Origin: JACQCE01 sp041484905
GTDB taxonomy: Bacteria; Nitrospirota; Nitrospiria; JACQCE01
Assembly (NCBI GenBank): GCA_041484905.1
Contig: JBGPIL010000056.1
Location: forward strand, 1 to 12,250
Length of the DNA stretch: 12,250 nt
Direction of reading: 5' to 3'
Below the pieces are notes generated by a model. It was given only the letters and a program-made list of their open reading frames with translations. It made no database searches and was not told the origin of the DNA. Shown piece by piece: positions 6,507 through 12,250 of this stretch. Made by a program: the position numbers and the translations under genes. The number at the start of each line of letters is the position of its first letter. The first letter of the stretch is position 1.

Positions 6507-7281
6507 GCGATATCCCATGAATGTGAAAATCATCCGGCCGCCAGACCGGATTGGCGTGCAACTCCTTCACCACGACGGTCACCCGCACGTCGCCGGTCAG
6601 TTCGGCCTTGATCAACATGGGCTGCCAGCGTTCGGCCATCACGGCATACTGCTCATACTGCACGAGCGCGCTTTGCCGTCCATCCACGCCATACCAGATT
6701 TCCCGGCTCGGCAATCCCCGCCGGTCGAGCCAGATCCGGCGCGTTATCTGGCGCGCTTCGCCCTCCCCAATGGAGAAGGCGAGCAGACCGGGCTCTTCCA
6801 TCTCGACCTGTTGCGACGGATCGGGCGGAACGATTGTCATCGTCGCCATCAGCTCCAACAGTTGCGGCAGGGCCGGCAGTTTCAGCTCATCGCCCAAGTC
6901 GTTGATCGTCCCCTGCACCGCGCGCTGCTCCGAATCGATATAGAGCGTAACCACCTCGCCCCGCGCGACCAGGTCGAACAGCCGCGATCCCAAGGGACTC
7001 ATCCCCTGTAACCGCAACGCGCTGGGCCGTTCGCTGAAGAGCAATCCATCAAAACTGAGGCTGCCCTTCGGCGAGCGGAGCGCAATGCGCACCACCGCTT
7101 TGATCGACGGCCCCGCGCCGACGTGCTCACGCAGCCACGGCACCAGCACCTCCGGCCCGGCGGACAGCGCCGGCGGCTCAGGGCCCCGCACGGGGAACAG
7201 ACCGCACCCCGTTGCCGTCAGCACCGTCGCCAGCACCACCACAGCACGGCAGCCGGCGCCAACACGAACCAACACGGCCAT
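6487..7281 (-). CDS. Putative lipoprotein with LolA/LolB-like or DUF4292-like pattern
   Basis: 264 residues from ATG 7281. The N-terminus is a short basic-hydrophobic signal ending in LTATGC, with Cys at residue 26, a reasonable though not perfect lipobox, followed by a Pro-rich linker. The mature part shows alternating beta-strand-like segments (SIKAVVRIALRSPKGSLSFDGLLF, then LRLQGMSPLGSRLFDLVARG) with a middle region of amphipathic helix and a late PVWRPDDFHI. That layout recalls the LolA/LolB/DUF4292 lipid-binding fold, but I can name no specific member, so localisation or carriage of lipids is inference. The ATG overlaps the radA stop as TGATG, a typical coupling arrangement; GTG at 7284 is the alternative. 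It overlaps tsaB at its other end. Confidence 0.72.
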   Translation of the reverse strand: MAVLVRVGAGCRAVVVLATVLTATGCGLFPVRGPEPPALSAGPEVLVPWLREHVGAGPSIKAVVRIALRSPKGSLSFDGLLFSERPSALRLQGMSPLGSRLFDLVARGEVVTLYIDSEQRAVQGTINDLGDELKLPALPQLLELMATMTIVPPDPSQQVEMEEPGLLAFSIGEGEARQITRRIWLDRRGLPSREIWYGVDGRQSALVQYEQYAVMAERWQPMLIKAELTGDVRVTVVVKELHANPVWRPDDFHIHGISHAIARG

Positions 7282-8660
7282 CACGCCAGCCGCTCGATCA
7301 CCTCGCGCAGGTGGCGGACGGGGATCAGTTCAATCGGTGCCCCGCCGGAAGCGGCCATCCGCTTCGCGTTCGATTCGGGCAGCAGGCACCGCTTGAACCC
7401 CATCTTGGCCGCCTCGGCCACCCGCACCTCCGGCCGCTGAATCGCCCGAATCTCACCGGCTAATCCCACCTCGCCGAAGAGCACGGTGCCGGGATCGACC
7501 GGCCGCTCCCGAAAACTCGAGGCGATCGCGGCCGCGATACCCAGGTCAATCGCCGGCTCCTCCAGCTCGATCCCGCCGACGACGTTCACAAAAATGTCGT
7601 GGCCGCTGACAAAGAGCCCCGCCCGTTTTTCCAGCACGGCCAGCAGGAGCGAGACACGATTGGCATCGACACCGACGACCATCCGGCGGGCCATCCCGAC
7701 GTGCGACGGTGTGACCAGCGCCTGCAACTCGACGAGAATCGGCCGGCTCCCTTCAAGACTCGCCACCACCACCGAGCCGGACGCTTCCACCGGCCGCTCC
7801 GCCAGGAAGAACGCCGAAGGATTGGTCACCTCAGCCAAACCGTCATCTCGCATTTCAAAGACGCCGATTTCATTGGTCGAGCCGAAGCGGTTTTTCACTG
7901 CGCGCAGAATCCGATAGGGATGGCCCTTGTCCCCTTCAAAATAGAGCACCGTGTCAACGATATGTTCCAGCACGCGAGGCCCGGCGATCGCGCCGTCCTT
8001 CGTCACGTGGCCGACCAGCAGCACCGGCGTGGCCGTCTGCTTGGCGAAGCCCATCAGCGAAGCCGCCGTTTCCCGAATCTGCCCCACGCTGCCCGGCGCG
8101 GAGGTAAGCTGCGCCGTGTACATCGTCTGGATCGAGTCGATCACAATCGCCCGCGGTTTCAGCTGCTTAGCCGCGTCGACAATCTCTTCGAACGACGTCT
8201 CCGACTGCACGTAGAGTTCCTTCGCTCCGACCCCCATCCGCTCGGCCCGCATCCGGATCTGCGCCTGCGATTCCTCCCCGGACACATACAACACCGTTCC
8301 TGCTGTCTCAGCGATCCGTTGCAGGACGGCCAGCAATAATGTCGATTTGCCGATGCCGGGATCGCCGCCGATGAGCGTCACCGAGCCGGCGACCACGCCG
8401 CCTCCCATCACCCGATCGAATTCACCGATATGGGTCAGTTGGCGGGCTTCGGTGGGTGTGTCTTCAATCTCGGAAATTCGCCTGGGTTTGGAGGTCAACC
8501 AAGCCGCCCGGCCGCCGGGCGCCGGCGTCTCGCGGGCCAGCCGCTCCTCGGCCATCGTGTTCCAGGCCGCGCAGCCGGGGCAGCGCCCCAGCCATTTGGC
8601 CGATTGATGGCCGCAGGCCTGACAGGCAAAAATGGTTGAGGTTTTTCGCGTCACGGCCAT
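7281..8660 (-). CDS. radA: DNA repair protein RadA/Sms
   Basis: Hexameric RecA-like ATPase that promotes branch migration at recombination intermediates and helps restart forks. Domains in order: a four-cysteine zinc finger (CQAC at 13-16, CPGC at 27-30), the RecA-like core with Walker A GGDPGIGKST (98-107) and Walker B AIVIDS (171-176), the RadA-specific KNRFG motif (256-260), and a Lon-protease-like C-terminal domain from about 285, which lacks protease function in this family. The length of 459 residues is standard. ATG at 8660 gives the usual start just before the zinc finger. A GGAGG lies 12 bases upstream, farther than usual. It is the first gene of the minus-strand run, with a promoter-like pair at 8678-8706. 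Confidence 0.96.
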   Translation of the reverse strand: MAVTRKTSTIFACQACGHQSAKWLGRCPGCAAWNTMAEERLARETPAPGGRAAWLTSKPRRISEIEDTPTEARQLTHIGEFDRVMGGGVVAGSVTLIGGDPGIGKSTLLLAVLQRIAETAGTVLYVSGEESQAQIRMRAERMGVGAKELYVQSETSFEEIVDAAKQLKPRAIVIDSIQTMYTAQLTSAPGSVGQIRETAASLMGFAKQTATPVLLVGHVTKDGAIAGPRVLEHIVDTVLYFEGDKGHPYRILRAVKNRFGSTNEIGVFEMRDDGLAEVTNPSAFFLAERPVEASGSVVVASLEGSRPILVELQALVTPSHVGMARRMVVGVDANRVSLLLAVLEKRAGLFVSGHDIFVNVVGGIELEEPAIDLGIAAAIASSFRERPVDPGTVLFGEVGLAGEIRAIQRPEVRVAEAAKMGFKRCLLPESNAKRMAASGGAPIELIPVRHLREVIERLA

Positions 8661-8677
8661 ACGGGGGGACTGCCTCC

Positions 8678-8706
8678 ATGATAGGGAAAACCGTCGGCAA
8701 AATCAA
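8678..8706 (-). promoter_or_regulatory. Sigma70-like promoter candidate for radA
   Basis: On the minus strand TTGATT (8706-8701) and TATCAT (8683-8678) are separated by exactly 17 bases, a good -35/-10 match. The predicted transcription start falls around 8671, giving a leader of only about 11 bases that would exclude or cut through the GGAGG at 8677-8673. Either the leader is very short or another promoter is used. Confidence 0.4.
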
Positions 8707-8753
8707 TCCCGAGCGCCTGATATAAATTACACTGCGTATGGCGATGGGGGTCT

Positions 8754-8853
8754 AGGGGGAGTTGAGTGGAGCTTCACAGGCTCCGCCTGTGAAGGCGGAA
8801 CCTGAGCCGGCGACATGGCTACAAGCCATGGCCGAGTCGAAGCGCAGCTCCCC
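8754..8853. repeat. 100-bp structured repeat, copy A (3' side of cysQ)
   Basis: The ends AGGGGGAG and CTCCCCC are complementary. Inside are a perfect 10-bp stem with a 3-base loop (CTTCACAGGC at 8772-8781 with GCCTGTGAAG at 8785-8794) and a 6-bp stem (CATGGC at 8814-8819 with GCCATG at 8825-8830). The element matches 9667-9766 in inverted orientation with four mismatches by hand alignment. The TAG stop codon of cysQ (8856-8854) abuts its edge. Confidence 0.9.
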
Positions 8854-9666
8854 CTAAGATAAATAACCCGGCCAGGGCACGGGCGGGGCGCCGCGGACGA
8901 GAAAATGGGGGTTCTCCAACGCCGGCTTGTTATAACGGAGCGGCCGCCCCTCCAGATCGGTCACCGATCCGCCGGCCTCTTCAACCACGCACTGCGCCGC
9001 GGCAATATCCCACTCCATCGTTGGACCGAGACGCGGATAGAGATGGGCCGTCCCATCGGCCACCAGACAGAGCTTGAGCGAGCTGCCGACGCTGATTGAT
9101 TCCACCGGGCCAAGTGTACGTAGTATCGCCTCGGTTTCCGACCCCGCGTGAGATCGACTCACAACCGCCTTCAGACCGCCCGTCCGGTAATCGGCCGCAT
9201 GAATCGACTCGGCGGGCCGCTGCCCCCGCTGCTTCGTGGCGCCCAATCCCCGCGCCGCCGCATAGGTCACATCCAGCGCCGGCGCGTGCACCACACCAAG
9301 GATTGGCTTCCCGCTCTCAATCAACGCCACGTTGACCGTGAATTCGTCCCGGTGTTTCAGAAATTCCTTCGTGCCGTCCAACGGATCGATTAGCCAGTAG
9401 CGCTCCCAGTTGAGGCGGTTCTCATAGGACGTCACCGCTGACTCCTCGGAGAGCATTGGCAGATCTGGCGTCAACTCACGCAACCCTTTGAGTAGTAGAT
9501 GATGAGAAGCGAGATCGGCCTTCGTCAGCGGCGAATCGTCGGCCTTGTAGGTCGTGCCGGGATCGGTCTGCTCATAAACTTCCAAAATCGCCCGGCCGGC
9601 CCGGACGGACAACTCGACTACATGGGGCAACAAGGCCTTCAGGTCTGGAGCGGGCATATCAGTCAT
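8854..9666 (-). CDS. cysQ: CysQ-like 3'(2'),5'-bisphosphate nucleotidase (inositol monophosphatase family)
   Basis: Mg-dependent phosphatase that removes the 3'-phosphate from PAP, a by-product of sulfate assimilation and carrier-protein transfer. Seen (numbered from ATG 9666, 270 residues): SEES near 73-76, the metal-binding DPLDGTKEFL motif (94-103) and MEWDIAAAQCVVEEAGG (217-233). The LDGTKEF form and the YKADDSPLTKAD segment favour CysQ over a general inositol monophosphatase. The frame is open upstream to 9705, but those residues fall in the flanking repeat, so I take ATG 9666; ATG 9657 is also possible. Neither has a Shine-Dalgarno sequence, since a CTCCCC sequence lies there instead. 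The gene fills exactly the space between two inverted repeat copies. Its cellular link to the sulfur-carrier genes at the left edge is only thematic. Confidence 0.9.
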   Translation of the reverse strand: MTDMPAPDLKALLPHVVELSVRAGRAILEVYEQTDPGTTYKADDSPLTKADLASHHLLLKGLRELTPDLPMLSEESAVTSYENRLNWERYWLIDPLDGTKEFLKHRDEFTVNVALIESGKPILGVVHAPALDVTYAAARGLGATKQRGQRPAESIHAADYRTGGLKAVVSRSHAGSETEAILRTLGPVESISVGSSLKLCLVADGTAHLYPRLGPTMEWDIAAAQCVVEEAGGSVTDLEGRPLRYNKPALENPHFLVRGAPPVPWPGYLS

Positions 9667-9766
9667 GGGGAGATGCGCTGCGACTCGGCCATGACTTGTA
9701 GCCATGTCGCCGGCTCAGGTTCCGCCTTCACAGGCGGAGCCTGTGAAGCTCCACTCAGCTCCCCCT
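9667..9766. repeat. 100-bp structured repeat, copy B (5' side of cysQ)
   Basis: This is the inverted partner of 8754-8853. The mismatches pair 8762/9758, 8826/9694, 8840/9680 and 8847/9673. The 10-bp hairpin (9726-9748) is unchanged, and the change at 9694 leaves a G-U-type pair in the smaller stem when read on the minus strand. It forms the immediate leader of cysQ. The next stretch, up to the cytochrome gene stop at 9926, shows nothing I can identify. Confidence 0.9.
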
Positions 9767-9925
9767 GATCATTCATCCGTGGGGCCCGTGCGAGACACTG
9801 AGGAATCCGGCCGCCTCACCGACTCAGCGGCGCGCACAAACTTACTGCTCCTTATTCGTCGCAGCGTGCGCCCTCCGATGCCCCACACCCGGCCCCATCG
9901 CCGTACGCATAGAACACTCTGCAGC

Positions 9926-10345
9926 CTACGAGATGCCCGCCTGCCGCTGGAGCCAGCGAATATAACCGATGATCTCGTTCACGTCCGACTCGGTCACGCC
10001 TTCCACCGGCGGCATGTTGCCGTACAACCAATGATGGGCCCGCACGCCGTTGCGCGCGGCCAGTTGAAACGTGGCGTCGGCGTGATGATTGGGCTCGTAA
10101 ATTCGGTCAATAAATGGCGGGCCGTGCTTGGTCCCCATCGCCTTCTGACCATGGCACGCGGCGCAATGGCTGTTAAATAGCGCCTCGCCCTTCGCAAGCT
10201 CCGCCGGCGTCCCGGCCGCCGGGGCGGCCGATAATGACGGGGGCGATGTCGACGCAGCCGGCGGCGACGAGCTATACGACGGCTCTTTCTGACACCCCGC
10301 CATCACTATCACAATCACAAGTACAATTCCTTTGCTCCACCTCAT
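9926..10345 (-). CDS. Lipoprotein class I cytochrome c
   Basis: 139 residues. A signal peptide with lipobox VMAGC (Cys 18) predicts a lipid-anchored protein facing the periplasm, followed by a Ser/Pro/Ala-rich linker (about 20-48). A single haem-c site CAACH is at 61-65, and the sixth ligand is probably the Met in GNMPP (111). The spacing and the terminal IIGYIRWLQ helix fit a mono-haem class I domain of about 90 residues. The role is electron carriage between membrane complexes; the partner oxidase or dehydrogenase is not in the window. ATG 10345 has an AAGGGG ribosome-binding site about 6 bases upstream. Just upstream lie tandem A/T-rich palindromic units, and the GYD gene precedes it on the same strand by 81 bases. 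Confidence 0.92.
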   Translation of the reverse strand: MRWSKGIVLVIVIVMAGCQKEPSYSSSPPAASTSPPSLSAAPAAGTPAELAKGEALFNSHCAACHGQKAMGTKHGPPFIDRIYEPNHHADATFQLAARNGVRAHHWLYGNMPPVEGVTESDVNEIIGYIRWLQRQAGIS

Positions 10346-10381
10346 GCTTATCCCCTTATTTCTTTGTTCGCTTTATCTTTC

Positions 10382-10414
10382 ATTCGAAAATCGAAATTCG
10401 AAAATCGAAAATTC
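10382..10414. repeat. Tandem 14-bp A/T-rich repeat upstream of the cytochrome gene
   Basis: ATTCGAAAATCGAA occurs twice back to back (10382-10395 and 10396-10409) with a partial third copy. Each unit holds a small inverted repeat, TTCGA-AAA-TCGAA. The position between the GYD and cytochrome c genes suits an operator or promoter region, but no protein partner is evident. Confidence 0.6.
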
Positions 10415-10426
10415 TCTTATTTGCCC

Positions 10427-10720
10427 TTACCCCATTTTCCCCAACACTCTCCCCATCTCCTCCGCCGTATAGGCGCGCAGTGTCTGTGAACGCATATTGC
10501 CCAGCGAGCCGAGGGTGAAAAGAATCGCCAACCCCCGTTCCTCATCCGGTGCTTCGATCGTGGCAACGACGTCATATGACCCCTGCGTCCAGTAGAGGCT
10601 CTTCGTCGTCCCGCCATGCTTTTTTACCAACTCTTCAAACGCCTTCGCCCGTTGCACGGTCTGCTTGACGTTTTTGATCCCTTGCTCGGTGAAACTGAGG
10701 AGCGTGATGTAGGTCACCAT
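10427..10720 (-). CDS. GYD-domain protein
   Basis: 97 residues, matching small GYD-family proteins in full. Seen: the opening MVTYITLLSFTEQGIKNVKQT, a central SLYWTQGSYDVVATIEAPDEE (the GYD tripeptide itself reads Gly-Ser-Tyr-Asp here), and LGSLGNMRSQTLRAYTAEEM near the end. The family is a ferredoxin-like alpha/beta dimeric fold, widespread in bacteria, with no settled function. No signal peptide is seen, so it is probably cytoplasmic. ATG 10720 has a GGAGGTG Shine-Dalgarno sequence about 5 bases upstream. The terminal repeat of the 196-bp palindromic element begins only 18 bases upstream of the start codon, so the gene's promoter probably lies within or beyond that element. Confidence 0.88.
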   Translation of the reverse strand: MVTYITLLSFTEQGIKNVKQTVQRAKAFEELVKKHGGTTKSLYWTQGSYDVVATIEAPDEERGLAILFTLGSLGNMRSQTLRAYTAEEMGRVLGKMG

Positions 10721-10738
10721 GGGGCACCTCCTGGTTTG

Positions 10739-10934
10739 GCGGACTGCTGTAAAAGTCCACCTGCGTCGTTTACCTCGAATCGAATCCGCCTTCGGCGGAG
10801 AGAAAAATTATTCGATTCTCGGTACAAGCTCCGTCACTCGGAAATTCTCATCCGACCACCGCTCTGCGAGATGGTCGGACTGCAGTCACCTCGCTCCCTG
10901 CGGCCTTGCGCCTTAAGCTTTTTGAGCAGTCCGC
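10739..10934. mobile_element. 196-bp MITE-like palindromic element
   Basis: The 10-bp ends are exact inverted repeats: GCGGACTGCT at 10739-10748 and AGCAGTCCGC at 10925-10934. Similarity continues inward (AAAA against TTTT after two mismatches). Inside are a long stem (10771-10785 with 10810-10824) enclosing a CCGCC-TTC-GGCGG hairpin, and an 8-bp stem (10851-10858 with 10872-10879). There is no coding frame of note and no obvious target duplication. It occupies most of the 337-base gap between the divergently oriented GYD and ABC genes. Confidence 0.65.
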
Positions 10935-11022
10935 AAGCGTGGTTTTCTAAATCACTCTCAACTCACTCTAACACGCACCGCACAACAGATCAACGAACCC
11001 TGGAAAAACATACCGACCATTG

Positions 11023-11045
11023 CTATTGCCATCATCAGGCAATAG
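11023..11045. promoter_or_regulatory. Inverted repeat just upstream of the ABC operon
   Basis: CTATTGCC (11023-11030) and GGCAATAG (11038-11045) are perfect 8-bp arms with a 7-base spacer, ending 12 bases before the ABC ATPase start codon. It is suitable as a dimeric repressor operator or as an mRNA hairpin controlling initiation. I found no convincing -35/-10 pair nearby. Confidence 0.5.
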
Positions 11046-11057
11046 AATGCATCAACA

Positions 11058-11795
11058 ATGTCGACGCCGGACGCCACAGCGACCGCTTCTTCAACGATCG
11101 TCTTCCAAGCCCTCGGGCTGACAAAAATTTATGCGATGGGCGAGGTAAAAGTCCATGCCTTGCGCGGGATTGATCTGGAACTGTATGCCGGCGAGCTGGT
11201 TGTCCTGCTGGGGCCGTCGGGCAGCGGCAAATCGACACTGCTCAATATTCTCGGCGGGCTCGACACGGCCACCTCCGGCCGCGTCAGTTACCACGAGAAG
11301 GAACTTACCAGGGCCACCGAACGGGAATTGACCGACTACCGCCGCCATCATGTCGGTTTCGTCTTTCAGTTCTACAATCTGATCCCCAGCCTGACCGCCC
11401 GGGAGAACGTGGCAATCGTCACGGAGATCGCCGATCATCCGATGCAGCCAGAGGCGGCGCTGGCACTGGTGGGGCTGAGCGACCGGCTCGATCATTTTCC
11501 GGCGCAGCTCTCCGGCGGCGAGCAGCAGCGGGTGGCAATTGCCCGCGCCATCGCCAAGAACCCCGCCGTGCTGCTCTGCGATGAGCCGACCGGCGCGCTT
11601 GATTCGGCGACCGGCGTGATGGTGCTGGAGGCGCTGGAGCGGGTCAACCGGGAGTTGGGCACGACCACGGCGCTGATCACCCACAACGAGGTCATCGCCG
11701 ATATGGCGGATCGCGTGATCCGGCTGAGCGACGGCCTGATCGTCGAGACAACCCGTCCCGCGCGCAAAAAAGCGCCGAGCGAGATCCGTTGGTAG
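11058..11795 (+). CDS. ABC transporter ATP-binding protein (MacB/LolD-type)
   Basis: 245 residues with every ABC motif: Walker A GPSGSGKST, Q-loop FVFQFYNLIP, signature LSGGEQQRVAIARA, Walker B AVLLCDEPTGALD and the H-loop ITHN. The ALRGIDLELYAGE beginning and the PTGALDSATG D-loop region place it in the MacB/LolD/FtsE-like group of exporters, which act on lipoproteins, peptides or drugs through mechanotransmission rather than a classic channel. ATG at 11058 gives a short Thr/Ala-rich N-terminus. The Shine-Dalgarno sequence is weak, and an inverted repeat at 11023-11045 lies directly ahead. The permease starts 4 bases after the stop, so the two form an operon. The substrate is unknown; a periplasmic adaptor gene would be expected beyond the right edge. 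Confidence 0.93.
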   Translation: MSTPDATATASSTIVFQALGLTKIYAMGEVKVHALRGIDLELYAGELVVLLGPSGSGKSTLLNILGGLDTATSGRVSYHEKELTRATERELTDYRRHHVGFVFQFYNLIPSLTARENVAIVTEIADHPMQPEAALALVGLSDRLDHFPAQLSGGEQQRVAIARAIAKNPAVLLCDEPTGALDSATGVMVLEALERVNRELGTTTALITHNEVIADMADRVIRLSDGLIVETTRPARKKAPSEIRW

Positions 11796-11799
11796 GATC

Positions 11800-12250
11800 A
11801 TGACCGCGCTCGATCACAAGCTGTGGCGCGACCTGTGGGAGATGAAGAGCCAGGCGCTGGCGATCGCCTTCGTCATTGCCAGCGGCGTTGCCACCTTCAT
11901 CATGTCGCTCAGCACGCTCGACTCGCTGCAAGAGACGCGGGCCGCCTTTTACCGGGACTACCGCTTTGCGGAGGTCTTCGCCTCACTCAAGCGGGCGCCC
12001 AACTCGCTCGCCGAGCGGATCGGCGAGATTCCCGGCGTCGATCAGGTCGAAACCCGCGTGGTCGCCGATGTGAAGATCGACCTGGCCGGCTTTTCCGATC
12101 CCGTCACGGGCCGGCTCGTCTCAATCCCCGATCAGGGCGAGCCCCGCTTGAACGGTCTTTACCTCCGGGCGGGCCGGATGATCACGCCGGGGCACGATGA
12201 TGAAGTGGTCGTCAGCGAAGCCTTCACCGAAGCGCACGGCATGCACACCG
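11800..12250 (+). CDS. ABC transporter permease, FtsX/MacB-like, 5' part
   Basis: Starts at ATG 11800 (MTALDHKLWRDLWEMKSQ) and stays open to the window end; 150 residues are visible. An N-terminal amphipathic segment leads into one membrane helix (about 19-37, ALAIAFVIASGVATFIMSL). A periplasmic MacB-type domain follows, with YRDYRFAEVFASLKRAP, an IPGVDQVETRV strand pair and a LRAGRMITPG stretch. This is the usual beginning of large permeases of this class, which continue with three or more membrane helices near the C-terminus; some carry two copies of the core. Only GGA sits upstream, at short spacing, so translation probably depends on the ATPase gene that ends 4 bases earlier. Together they would form an export or lipid/lipoprotein-handling system of the inner membrane. 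Confidence 0.87.
   Translation, partial: MTALDHKLWRDLWEMKSQALAIAFVIASGVATFIMSLSTLDSLQETRAAFYRDYRFAEVFASLKRAPNSLAERIGEIPGVDQVETRVVADVKIDLAGFSDPVTGRLVSIPDQGEPRLNGLYLRAGRMITPGHDDEVVVSEAFTEAHGMHT

Noticed and set aside
7599..8339. Long plus-strand open frame of 246 codons opposite radA
   Set aside because: It lies wholly antisense to a well-supported radA; the product is Arg/His/Pro-rich with no domain, as expected from an antisense frame in G+C-rich DNA.
8754..9766. cysQ as a composite transposon between two insertion elements
   Set aside because: The flanking copies are only 100 bp, carry no transposase and show no target duplication that I can see. A repeat pair is supported, a transposon is not.
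9704..10180. Plus-strand open frame of 158 codons from the repeat into the cytochrome gene
   Set aside because: It begins inside repeat copy B and runs antisense to the haem-binding region of the cytochrome gene; no family features.
10739..10934. Riboswitch or structured leader of the GYD or ABC gene
   Set aside because: The symmetrical terminal inverted repeats and stacked palindromes fit a MITE-like repeat better, and I recognise no known riboswitch core.
11091..11801. Minus-strand open frame of 236 codons opposite the ABC ATPase gene
   Set aside because: Antisense shadow of a gene with all ABC motifs; the composition is typical of a reversed coding strand.
1..12250. CRISPR array, tRNA or rRNA genes
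   Set aside because: No regularly spaced identical repeats and no cloverleaf or rRNA-like segments were found on reading either strand.

Overview
The window looks like a G+C-rich (mostly above 60% by eye) chromosomal segment of a Gram-negative, respiring bacterium. Tat export genes, two putative lipoproteins, a haem-c lipoprotein, a DUF3386-type protein and the mix of housekeeping genes would fit Nitrospirota or a relative. That taxonomic call is inference from gene content only.

Layout. At the left edge, on the plus strand, is the 3' part of a MoeB/ThiF-type E1-like adenylyltransferase, overlapping a JAMM/M67 metallopeptidase; this pair belongs to sulfur-carrier-protein chemistry. Converging on it from the minus strand is a long run of genes: radA (8660-7281), a putative lipoprotein, tsaB, rimI, a small YdcH/DUF465 protein, tatA/B, tatC, a DUF3386 protein with a His-rich N-terminus, and finally a 569-residue membrane protein of unknown family that is clearly poorer in G+C than everything around it. 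Overlaps and short gaps suggest that radA-lipoprotein-tsaB and DUF465-tatA-tatC-DUF3386 are each translated from shared transcripts. The radA unit has a plausible sigma70-type promoter just upstream. Farther right, still on the minus strand, are a cysQ-like phosphatase (9666-8854), a lipoprotein cytochrome c (10345-9926) and a GYD-domain protein (10720-10427). From 11058 a plus-strand operon begins with an ABC exporter ATPase followed by an FtsX/MacB-like permease that runs off the right edge.

The most distinctive content is non-coding. Two 100-bp structured repeats, 96% identical, lie in inverted orientation and bracket cysQ exactly from start codon to stop codon. A 30-bp hairpin with the same G-rich ends sits inside degenerate repeats between tsaB and rimI. 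A 196-bp palindromic, MITE-like element with terminal inverted repeats lies between the GYD gene and the ABC operon. Within rimI there is an in-frame extra segment of about 45 codons containing a perfect 9-bp inverted repeat. I see no transposase, CRISPR array, tRNA or rRNA, and no complete undescribed multi-gene system; the best novelty candidates are the repeat families and the low-G+C membrane protein.
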